Source of the DNA: Desulfobacterales bacterium
GTDB taxonomy: Bacteria; Desulfobacterota; Desulfobacteria; Desulfobacterales; QNYZ01
Length of the DNA: 7,498 nucleotides
Assembly: GCA_029938515.1 (NCBI GenBank)
Contig: JAOZUU010000128.1
Location: 1 to 7,498 of the forward strand
Reading direction: 5' to 3'
Shown: piece after piece, positions 1 through 6,530 of the stretch
Layout of the letters: each line of letters starts with the position of its first letter
Numbering within the stretch: the first letter of the stretch is position 1
Notes under the pieces: model-generated
The model's input: only the letters and a program-made list of their open reading frames with translations
The model's database searches: none
Told to the model about the DNA's origin: nothing
Made by a program: the position numbers and the translations under genes

Positions 1-170
1 ACAAATCCTCTTGGGGGTACCGAGCAAAAGGCACCATGGGTAATCGCGTGGTTGCGATTATCCAGATTGTATCCCGTGCATTTGCATCGACTTTGCCGGG
101 CTTCGTATGGGCCGGCTGATAAACAGGCCTTGTCAATGGGCTCTATAGGCAGGTTTTTCCAACCGAATAA
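1..170. other. Upstream region without a supported gene
   Basis: Apart from the hairpin at 37-64, nothing here is clearly annotatable. One + frame is open from the window edge to a TGA at 172-174 and another to a TGA at 117-119. Either could be the tail of a gene beginning outside the window, but neither translation shows a recognisable motif. A short GCCGG...CCGGC inverted repeat lies near 95-117. I see no convincing -35/-10 pair, sigma54 site or riboswitch core, so the promoter of the hdr operon is either further upstream or not recognisable by eye. Confidence 0.4.
37..64. other. Strong hairpin / inverted repeat upstream of the hdr operon
   Basis: An 11-bp stem is formed by 37-47 (TGGGTAATCGC) and 54-64 (GCGATTATCCA), with a 6-nt loop GTGGTT at 48-53. 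The inner 7 bp are perfect (TAATCGC/GCGATTA) and the extension contains one G-T pair. No T-run follows it, so it is not a typical intrinsic terminator. It lies about 120 nt before the membrane-protein gene and could be an operator for a dimeric regulator, an mRNA leader structure, or the remains of an upstream gene's 3' region. Function is unknown; the base pairing itself is directly visible. Confidence 0.5.
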
Positions 171-172
171 AT

Positions 173-176
173 GAGG
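173..176 (+). promoter_or_regulatory. Shine-Dalgarno that decides the start of the membrane Hdr gene
   Basis: GAGG lies 9 nt before the ATG at 186. The in-frame ATG at 171 has no purine-rich site upstream (it is preceded by CCGAATAA), so 186 is preferred. Confidence 0.5.
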
Positions 177-185
177 TTAGCATCC

Positions 186-1943
186 ATGTTCTTTGATCTG
201 CTTTTATACGGATCTCTTTCTGTTTTCTGCATTGGCCTTGTCAATAAAGTGTACATCTGGTTTTCACGCCGGATTGTCAAGACCCCACTCGATTTCGGGA
301 CCGGACAACGGTTCCTACAGGCCCTTAGAGGCATTTTTGGCGTAGTGTTCAGCAGCCGGGTCCTGATCCTGCTCAAAGCCCTCCTGTTAGATGTGATTCT
401 TCAGCGGCGGATACTGCAGGAAGACGCTTACCGCTGGATCATGCATATGTTCATCTTCGGCGGTTTCATGCTTCTCCTCCTTATGCACGCTCTTGAAAAC
501 TGGACCAGCGTTGCCCTTTTTGAGGAATACGCGTCCACGGTCAACCCCTATTTCCTTCTTCGCAACGTTTTCGGCCTGATGGTAATTGCGGGCGTGATCA
601 TGGCCATTTACCGTCGCCAAGCGGCAAAAGTTCCCCGCCTGCGAACCACAGCCATGGACCATTATGTACTCGCTATTGTAGCCGTGGTTATCCTGTCCGG
701 ATTTTTTCTCGAAGGGGCCAAAATCCTGTCGTACAGCGACTTCAATCGCATGGTGCAGGAGTATGGCGATACGGATGACACCGAAGAACTGCAGGCCCTT
801 GAAGCCTACTGGGTACAGGAGCTCGGGGTCTTTTCTCCTCAAATGCAGGGACCCTTTGAAGCCGATTTACTGGAAAAGGGACAGGAACTCCATGAAATGA
901 GCTGCCAGAGTTGTCATTCGGCATCGGAATCGGCTTTTATTGGATATGGTTTATCCCTGGGAATGCGCCCCATGGCGAATTTCCTGGAGGATCTCGGCGC
1001 AGTGGACATTCTCTGGACCATCCATATCCTGGCCTGTTTCCTCGGTTTGGCCTATCTCCCCTTCAGCAAAATGTTTCACATCATAGCAACCCCTCTGAGC
1101 CTTCTGACCAATGCAGTCATGGACAGGGATCGGTCCCTGCCGGCCAATATTGCCACGCGGCAGATGCTGGAGTTAGACGCCTGCGCACGGTGTGGAACAT
1201 GCAGTCTTCGGTGTTCGTCCGCGCCCGCTTTTGAAGCCATGGGCAATGACTTCATCCTGCCTTCCGAGAGATTGCAGCTTCTTAAACGCCTGTCCGTCGG
1301 GAAGGAGGTCTCCCACTCCGAAAGAAAGGCCATTCGGGATGGAATCATCATCTGCACCAACTGCGACCGCTGCACAGTCGTGTGCCCTTCCGGCATCAAC
1401 CTGCGGGACCTGTGGGTCAATGTGCGGGAAGACCTTTTGCAGGAGGGAACCGAAGGCCAGCCTTTACTGCTGACGACGTATTCTTTCGTAAGGGGGCTGA
1501 ATAAGAAAAAGATACCCGCCGGTATGTATGAAAAGTCCCTGCTGACGGCAAAACACTCCGTGGTTGAAAGATGGAAGGCTTCCTCCGAGAGAGAGAACGG
1601 CCCCATCACGCTCGGCGGAAGAACCCCCGGGGCAGGAGCAGATTTCCCGCATGATGCCGACAGCTTTTATGCCTGCTTCGGTTGTCAGAACTGCACCACG
1701 GTCTGCCCGGTGGTCATCGGTCTTGAAAACCCCCAGGAGGAACTGGGACTGCTGCCCCATCAGATCATGTGCAGTCTTGGGCTGGGTCTATTCGATCAGG
1801 CCTGCGCATCAGGAATGCTCTGGGCGTGTACGACCTGTTACCAGTGCCAGGAACACTGTCCCCAAATGGTGGAGGTAACGAACATCCTCTACGATCTGAA
1901 AATCATGGCCATTAATATTCAACATTCAATGCCAGGCGTTTGA
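186..1943 (+). CDS. Membrane cytochrome b / HdrC-like iron-sulfur fusion with a c-type heme motif
   Basis: A 585-residue predicted membrane electron-transfer subunit. Five hydrophobic segments are visible (about 2-24, 84-105, 127-145, 159-180, 274-295), resembling the NarI/DsrM/HdrE cytochrome b fold. H280 and H298 are 18 apart, as in the NarI ligand pair on the last helix; H87 and H101 in helix 2 are candidate partners, so two b hemes are likely. The helix 4-5 loop, outside the cytoplasm by NarI topology, carries CQSCH (C240, C243, H244), a c-type heme site, with M260 or M263 as a possible sixth ligand. The soluble part has four CX2CX2CX3C motifs, at C333-C343, C390-C400, C497-C507 and C548-C558: two HdrC-like ferredoxin modules in tandem. 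The known analogue is QmoC (HdrC-HdrE fusion), but the extra heme and second Fe-S pair differ. The start at 186 has an SD; 171 is the alternative. An HdrB gene follows after 9 nt. It probably links menaquinone or a periplasmic carrier to cytoplasmic HdrBA (inference). Confidence 0.88.
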   Translation: MFFDLLLYGSLSVFCIGLVNKVYIWFSRRIVKTPLDFGTGQRFLQALRGIFGVVFSSRVLILLKALLLDVILQRRILQEDAYRWIMHMFIFGGFMLLLLMHALENWTSVALFEEYASTVNPYFLLRNVFGLMVIAGVIMAIYRRQAAKVPRLRTTAMDHYVLAIVAVVILSGFFLEGAKILSYSDFNRMVQEYGDTDDTEELQALEAYWVQELGVFSPQMQGPFEADLLEKGQELHEMSCQSCHSASESAFIGYGLSLGMRPMANFLEDLGAVDILWTIHILACFLGLAYLPFSKMFHIIATPLSLLTNAVMDRDRSLPANIATRQMLELDACARCGTCSLRCSSAPAFEAMGNDFILPSERLQLLKRLSVGKEVSHSERKAIRDGIIICTNCDRCTVVCPSGINLRDLWVNVREDLLQEGTEGQPLLLTTYSFVRGLNKKKIPAGMYEKSLLTAKHSVVERWKASSERENGPITLGGRTPGAGADFPHDADSFYACFGCQNCTTVCPVVIGLENPQEELGLLPHQIMCSLGLGLFDQACASGMLWACTTCYQCQEHCPQMVEVTNILYDLKIMAINIQHSMPGV

Positions 1944-1952
1944 GGCAAACAT

Positions 1953-2846
1953 ATGAAATATGCTTTTTTCTTAGGCTGTAATATCCCTGCCAGACTCCCG
2001 CAATACGAGAGTTCTTCTCGGGCAGTACTGGCCCGGCTGGGCGTGGAGTTAATCGATTATCGCGAATTTAACTGTTGCGGATATCCACTTCGCAACGTGG
2101 ATCAGAAGGCTTTCCTGCTTTCAGCAGCAGGGAACCTTGCCTTGGCCGAAAGGGATGGGCACGATATCCTTGTGCTCTGCAAGTGCGGCTTCGGGACTTT
2201 TAAAGAAGCACAGCACAGGTTGAAAACCAATGAGGCACTGAAAAAGGAAATCAACGACCTGCTTAAAAAGCAGGGCCTTTTCTACCAGGGCCGCGTTGAA
2301 GTAAAACACCTGCTTTCGGTCCTATACCACGACGTGGGATTAGATGTATTGAAGAAAAACATCACCGTAAAGAAAAACATCTTCGTACGAACAAAAGGGC
2401 TCAAGATAGCCACCCATTACGGCTGTCATGCCCTTCGGCCGAGCAGAATAACCCGCTTCGATGATCCGGTAGCGCCATCCCTCTTTGATAAACTGATCGA
2501 GGTAACCGGCGCCGACAGCGTAGAATGGAATGAGAAACTGAATTGCTGCGGGGCTCCTTTACTGGGAATAAACGACCGGATTTCCATGGACCTTACCAGA
2601 AAGAAACTCCATAGCGGTCTTGAGGCGGGTGCGGATTACCTCTGTACTGCCTGTCCCTTTTGCCAGTTGCAGTTCGACCAGGTCCAGAACATGATGGCCT
2701 CCGAATGGGGCCTGGACAGATCTCTTCCATCGATTCTTTATCCCCAGTTGCTCGGTTTGTGCATGGGAATCAATGAGGCGGATCTGGGTTTGAAAATGAA
2801 TCAACCTGAAATCGATGCCATCACATCGTTTCTGAAACAGGAGTAG
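1953..2846 (+). CDS. hdrB: Heterodisulfide reductase subunit B-like protein (two CCG domains)
   Basis: A 297-residue soluble cytoplasmic protein, the usual HdrB length. HdrB reduces disulfides, or does related thiol/disulfide chemistry, at two noncubane [4Fe-4S] clusters held by CCG domains. The first domain shows C9, C41-C42 and then C76-K-C78-G79. The second shows C158, C198-C199 and C231/C234/C237 in a CTACPFC segment. C9 and C41/C42 sit at the positions expected for methanogen HdrB. The first domain's last element, normally CX2C, is CXC here because Gly occupies the place of the final Cys. ATG 1953 is preceded by GAGG at 1942-1945, overlapping the stop of the previous gene; hdrA starts 3 nt after the stop. 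Its neighbours supply an HdrC-like partner and HdrA, so it is probably the catalytic or electron-accepting subunit of a membrane-anchored Hdr complex. The physiological substrate cannot be read from sequence; CoM-S-S-CoB is unlikely in a bacterium. Confidence 0.92.
   Translation: MKYAFFLGCNIPARLPQYESSSRAVLARLGVELIDYREFNCCGYPLRNVDQKAFLLSAAGNLALAERDGHDILVLCKCGFGTFKEAQHRLKTNEALKKEINDLLKKQGLFYQGRVEVKHLLSVLYHDVGLDVLKKNITVKKNIFVRTKGLKIATHYGCHALRPSRITRFDDPVAPSLFDKLIEVTGADSVEWNEKLNCCGAPLLGINDRISMDLTRKKLHSGLEAGADYLCTACPFCQLQFDQVQNMMASEWGLDRSLPSILYPQLLGLCMGINEADLGLKMNQPEIDAITSFLKQE
2840..2843 (+). promoter_or_regulatory. Shine-Dalgarno for full-length hdrA
   Basis: GGAG ends 6 nt before the ATG at 2850, inside the end of hdrB. 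It supports initiation upstream of the in-frame TGA and argues against a shorter HdrA starting after it. Confidence 0.7.
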
Positions 2847-2849
2847 GTT

Positions 2850-5800
2850 ATGTCGACAAAAAGACTGGGCTCCGTCCTGGTTGTGGGGGGCGGCATCACC
2901 GGGATGCAGGCCGCCTTAGATATGGCGAATTCGGGATATTATGTCTATCTTGTAGAGAGATCCAGCTCAATCGGGGGCATGATGTCCCAGTTGGACAAAA
3001 CTTTTCCAACCAACGACTGCGCCATGTGAATTATCTCTCCGAAACTGGTCGAGGTCGGCCGGCACATCAATATTGAGTTGCATACACTGTCTGAGGTAAG
3101 CGCCATATCCGGGGAGGAAGGCAATTTTGAGATCACCCTGATCGAGCATCCTCGATATGTGGACACTGACAAATGCATTGCCTGCGGTGCCTGCGCTGAA
3201 AAATGCCCGAAAAAGGTCCCAAATGAATATGACAGCGGTATGGGAAAGAGAAAGGCCATTTACGTGAAATACGACCAGGCCGTCCCGCTGAAATATGCCA
3301 TTGATCCGGAGTATTGCATCAAGCTGACGAAAGACAAGTGCGGTAACTGCGAAAAAATCTGTCCCACCGGGGCTATCCGTTATGACGATGAAGAGAAACA
3401 ACTGAAGCTGCAGGTGGGTGCGATTATTGTTGCAGGTGGAAGTGAAACCTATGATCCCGCCGGGCATGACACCTACGGCTATGGAAAAAACCCCAATGTG
3501 GTGACCAGCCTGGAGTTTGAGCGGATTCTTTCCGCATCCGGTCCTTACGGCGGGCACATGGTTCGGCCATCAGATAACAAAGCCCCGAAAAAAATCGCCT
3601 GGCTGCAGTGCATCGGGTCCAGGGACGAGCACTTAGACGGGAAAGGCTACTGCTCCGGAGTATGCTGCACCTACGCAGTCAAGGAGGCCATGCTTGCCAA
3701 GGAACACGCCGGCGGGGATCTAAATGCGGCCATTTTCTATATCGATATCCGCACGAATGGAAAGGATTTTGAAAGGTATTATAACCGTGCCAGGGATGAG
3801 CATGGTGTTCGTTTCATAAAATCGAGGGTCACGCATATCGATCCTGACGAAAAAACCGGAATGAGTCTGATCCGTTACGTCGACGAGCAGGGACGCAAGG
3901 TAGAAGAACCGTTTGATATGGTGGTTCTTTCCGTAGGTCTCGGAGCAACCGCAAAGGGCAGGGAGCTAACTGAAACACTCGGAATAAAACTGGACCACTA
4001 CCATTTCGTCAGCACCGGAAGCTTCAAGCCGGTGGAAACATCAAGACCCGGCATTTTCGTCTGCGGCGCCTGCCAGGCCCCCAAAGACATTCCCTCTTCC
4101 GTAATAGATTCCAGCGCGGCAGCCGGGGTCGCGGGAAGCTTTCTTGCCGAATCCCGGTGGTCGCGAACCAAGGTTCAGGAAACACTCAAACAGCGCAATA
4201 TCAAAGGGGAAGCGGTTCGCGTGGGCGTCTTTGTATGCCGCTGCGGAACCAATATTGCCGGAACGGTGGATGTCCCGGCGGTAGTGGACTTTGCAAAGGA
4301 ACTGCCTGGCGTTGTGTTCGTTGAAGACAACATGTTTAGCTGCTCCCAGGATACTCAGGACAAAATGTCCCGGGTCATACAGGAACATGGGCTGAACCGT
4401 GTGGTGGTGGCAGCCTGCACTCCCAAGACCCACGAGGCCCTTTTCCAGGAAACGCTCATCAATGCGGGACTCAATAAATACCTCTTTGAGATGGTGAACA
4501 TTCGAAACCAGTGCTCCTGGGTGCACAAGGACAATCCGGCAGCCGCCACGCTCAAGGCGAAGGATCTGGTGCGGATGGCAGTCGTCAAAACCGGTTTGCT
4601 GGAGCCGTTGACAGAACCGGTGCTCGATATCAACCAGAATGCTCTTATCATCGGAGGAGGCATAGCCGGTATGGAGGCAGCCCGAAATCTTTCTGAACAG
4701 GGCTACGAGACGTACCTCGTGGAACACAACAGCCAGCTCGGGGGAAACGCCCTCTCCCTCCACGAAACCTGGCGTGGAGAAGATATCCAGGTATACCTTC
4801 GGGACCTCATTAAGAAGATCAAAGAAGATGACAGGATCAACGTGTATCTCGATGCTGAAATCTGCGAAGTGGAAGGTTTTGCAGGCGATTTCAAGACCAT
4901 GATTAAACATGGAAGGGAGCGCCGGATCTTGGAGCATGGAGTGACCATTATTGCCACCGGCGCCTCAGAATACCTTCCGGAAGATCCCCTTCTGAAAGAT
5001 TCCCCCGCAGTCACAACGGGACTTGCCTTCCAGAAAATGCTGCTGGAAAATAACCCCCGGTTGGTCGGGATGCGGACGGCTGTCTTTCTCCAGTGTCACG
5101 GGTCGCGGATACCGGAGCGTCCCTACTGTTCCAAGGTCTGCTGCACCCAGAGCATCAAATCGGCCCTTGAGCTCAAAAAGAGAGACCCCGGCATACGGAT
5201 CTACATCCTCTATCGGGATATGCGGCCTTATGGGCTTCGGGAAGACCTGTACAGGGAGGCCAGGATGAAAGGGATTACCTTCCTCCGTTACCAGTTCGAA
5301 AAAGGTCTAAATACAGAAGCGCAAGCCGAAGGAATCGAAATTCGATTTACGGATCTTGTTTTGAGAAAGGAGATGATCATCCGCTCGGATCTTCTTGTCC
5401 TTGCTTCGGCCATAGTCCCTGAAAAGAAAAATCCGCTATCCCGTTTCTACAAGGTTTCACAGAATGAAGACGGTTTCTTTGCCGAAGCACACGTGAAACT
5501 CCGCCCAGTGGATTTTGCCACGGACGGTGTTTTCGTATGTGGTCTGGCGCATTCCCCGAAACCGATCGACGAAAGCATCGCTCAGGCTCAGGCGGCATCG
5601 GCGCGGGCTGTGACGCTTCTGTCTGCAAAGAGGATTACGGTCAGCGGTACAGTGGCCCAGGTTGACCCGATTTATTGCAGTTGTTGCGGCGTGTGTGTTG
5701 CCATCTGCCCCTACTCGGCACCGCAAATTGATGAAAAGACCGGTAAGGCGGCAATCCAGTCAACCCTGTGCAAGGGGTGTGGTCTTTGTGTGGCCTCCTG

Positions 5801-5873
5801 CCGTTCCGGGGCCCTCCACCTGAAAGGATTTGAGAACTCCCAGATCATGGGGATGATAGAAGGGATCTGTTGA
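2850..5873 (+). CDS. hdrA: Selenocysteine-containing tandem heterodisulfide reductase subunit A (HdrA)
   Basis: A 1007-residue FAD/iron-sulfur protein if the TGA at 3027-3029 is read as Sec (residue 60). HdrA carries electrons via FAD and [4Fe-4S] clusters and, in characterised complexes, performs flavin-based bifurcation. First module: GGGITG (13-18) with E36 ending the Rossmann beta-alpha-beta; DCAMU (C57, U60), where the family has DCSMC or DCSLC; ferredoxin motifs at C109/112/115/119 and C156/164/167/171; and C254...C268-x3-C272-C273. A second HdrA-like part begins near V458 ([10 protein letters not shown]), with GGGIAG at 602-607 and C749...C760-x3-C764-C765, but no CXXU and no inserted ferredoxin. 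The C-terminus has two CX2CX2CX3C motifs (C943-C953, C974-C984). Reading continues in one frame across the TGA with strong family similarity on both sides, so a frameshift or decay is unlikely. It is the third gene of the operon. Automatic annotation would probably truncate it. Family assignment is near certain; Sec decoding is very likely. Confidence 0.93.
3027..3029 (+). other. In-frame TGA recoded as selenocysteine (Sec60 of HdrA)
   Basis: The TGA is in frame with ATG 2850 and the stop at 5871. It gives the local sequence [15 protein letters not shown]; the HdrA family has Cys at this place (NDCSMC/NDCSLC followed by I, L or A and PK), so the change is Cys to Sec in a CXXC redox motif. Confidence 0.88.
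3039..3058 (+). promoter_or_regulatory. Candidate bacterial SECIS element
   Basis: The stem is CCGA (3039-3042) with TCGG (3055-3058), an AA/G internal loop, CT (3045-3046) with AG (3052-3053), and apical loop GGTCG (3047-3051). There are 17 nt between the TGA and the loop GG. SelB-dependent E. coli-type SECIS hairpins carry a GGUC-type apical loop at a similar distance. The lower stem is short, and fold energy was not computed. Confidence 0.6.
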
Positions 5874-5897
5874 GCAAACGATGCCTTGAAAAGTTTT

Positions 5898-5926
5898 TTG
5901 ACAGTCAGTCGCGGCGCTGATATAAT
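5898..5926 (+). promoter_or_regulatory. Consensus sigma70 promoter
   Basis: The -35 TTGACA (5898-5903) and -10 TATAAT (5921-5926) are both exact consensus, separated by exactly 17 bp. An A/T-rich stretch (AAAAGTTTTTT) lies directly before the -35. The predicted start is around 5933-5934, leaving a leader of about 90 nt before the cyclic-nucleotide-domain gene. It begins 24 nt after the hdrA stop, so the downstream genes have their own strong housekeeping promoter. I see no terminator between hdrA and this promoter, so hdr readthrough into these genes is also possible. Confidence 0.85.
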
Positions 5927-5948
5927 AAAATTTGTTGTATCAAGTGGG

Positions 5949-5973
5949 TTGCAAAGTGAATTCCTGTTTGCAA
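5949..5973. repeat. Inverted repeat TTGCAAA-N11-TTTGCAA in the leader
   Basis: Perfect 7-bp arms lie at 5949-5955 and 5967-5973, with an 11-nt spacer; arm centres are 18 bp apart. It lies about 15-40 nt after the predicted transcription start. It could be an operator for a dimeric regulator acting as a roadblock, or an mRNA hairpin. The arms are A/T-rich and a chance repeat cannot be excluded. Confidence 0.4.
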
Positions 5974-6011
5974 AAATACGGATTTGAACTCTGAAAAGAA
6001 CCTCATAAAGA

Positions 6012-6020
6012 AAGGGGGAG
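6012..6020 (+). promoter_or_regulatory. Purine-rich Shine-Dalgarno that decides the start at 6023
   Basis: AAGGGGGAG immediately precedes ATG 6023. An upstream in-frame TTG at 5984 lacks such a site and would add 13 residues without domain content. Confidence 0.65.
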
Positions 6021-6022
6021 AT

Positions 6023-6478
6023 ATGTTTGATATCCATGATTTGCGCTCAATCATTATGCTGAACTACCTTACGGACGAGATGCTTGAGAAAATGCTTAAA
6101 GTGACGAGCCTTCAGGAGTTCAGCGAGAGAGAATACATCTATCGGGAAAGGGACTATGCGGAATTTCTCTACTCCATAGTGGAAGGAAAGGTAAGCCTTG
6201 AAACCGAAAAAACTTCCTCCACCAGTTTCATGGTGACCCAGCTCAACAGAGGCCGAACGTTCGGATTTTCCGCCCTGTTAGATGCGGAGCACCGCAAGTA
6301 CCTCGGGCACGCCAGGGCCATGACCGATGTAAAGGTCTTCTGCTGGCGGGCCGCCGATATCGAGAAACTCCTGGTCGAAAATTATGAAATGGGTTTTCTG
6401 CTGATGCGGCGAATCGCAAACATTATCGATAGCCGTCTCCAGGTGGTCAAAGCGCAACTGGTGGAGCTGCACCAGTAA
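6023..6478 (+). CDS. Stand-alone cyclic-nucleotide-binding (CRP-like sensor) domain protein
   Basis: A 151-residue cytoplasmic protein matching the sensory beta-roll domain of the CRP/FNR family. A short helical N-terminus (about 8-27) is followed by the beta-roll (about 30-110, with the VEGKVSLE turn at 53-60), a candidate phosphate-binding cassette (FGFSALL at 80-86, ARA at 97-99), and C-terminal helices (about 111-148) like the CRP dimerisation helix. The chain ends there, so the winged-helix DNA-binding domain is absent and it is not by itself a transcription factor. R98 could match the phosphate-binding Arg, but the Glu of the FGE signature is replaced by Phe (F82), so binding of cAMP or cGMP is doubtful. 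The gene has its own consensus promoter, and an ECF sigma gene starts 52 nt downstream with no terminator visible between them. A role as a sensor in the sigma/anti-sigma circuit is inference from position only. Confidence 0.82.
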   Translation: MFDIHDLRSIIMLNYLTDEMLEKMLKVTSLQEFSEREYIYRERDYAEFLYSIVEGKVSLETEKTSSTSFMVTQLNRGRTFGFSALLDAEHRKYLGHARAMTDVKVFCWRAADIEKLLVENYEMGFLLMRRIANIIDSRLQVVKAQLVELHQ

Positions 6479-6530
6479 AAGAAAAGATGAACAATTCCCA
6501 CCTCAAAATACTCTGAAGCAAAGGACTTAC

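Noticed and set aside
1..174. 3' end of an upstream gene in frame 1, overlapping ATG 171 as ATGA
   Set aside because: The open frame is short, has no recognisable motif and an unremarkable composition; it cannot be told from a chance open frame without upstream sequence.
3027..3029. TGA as a nonsense mutation or frameshift making hdrA a pseudogene
   Set aside because: The frame does not shift, family similarity is strong on both sides, the codon replaces a conserved Cys exactly, and a SECIS-like hairpin follows.
4041..4937. Long antisense open frame of 298 codons inside hdrA
   Set aside because: It is entirely opposite a well-supported coding region, with no motif or ribosome binding site; typical of the complement of a codon-biased gene.
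3078..5873. A 931-residue HdrA starting at TTG 3078
   Set aside because: It would lack the GGGITG FAD motif and DCxxC segment, and has no Shine-Dalgarno; the start at 2850 has both a site and the domain.
5868..5873. Terminal TGT TGA of hdrA as a second Cys-Sec recoding site
   Set aside because: Translation beyond the TGA gives no family-like sequence, and HdrA proteins normally end about here after the last ferredoxin motif.
5874..5897. Intrinsic terminator between hdrA and the promoter at 5898
   Set aside because: There is a T6 run but no GC stem before it, so no hairpin terminator is supported.
5984..6022. TTG start adding 13 residues to the cyclic-nucleotide-domain protein
   Set aside because: No ribosome binding site precedes it, while ATG 6023 directly follows AAGGGGGAG.
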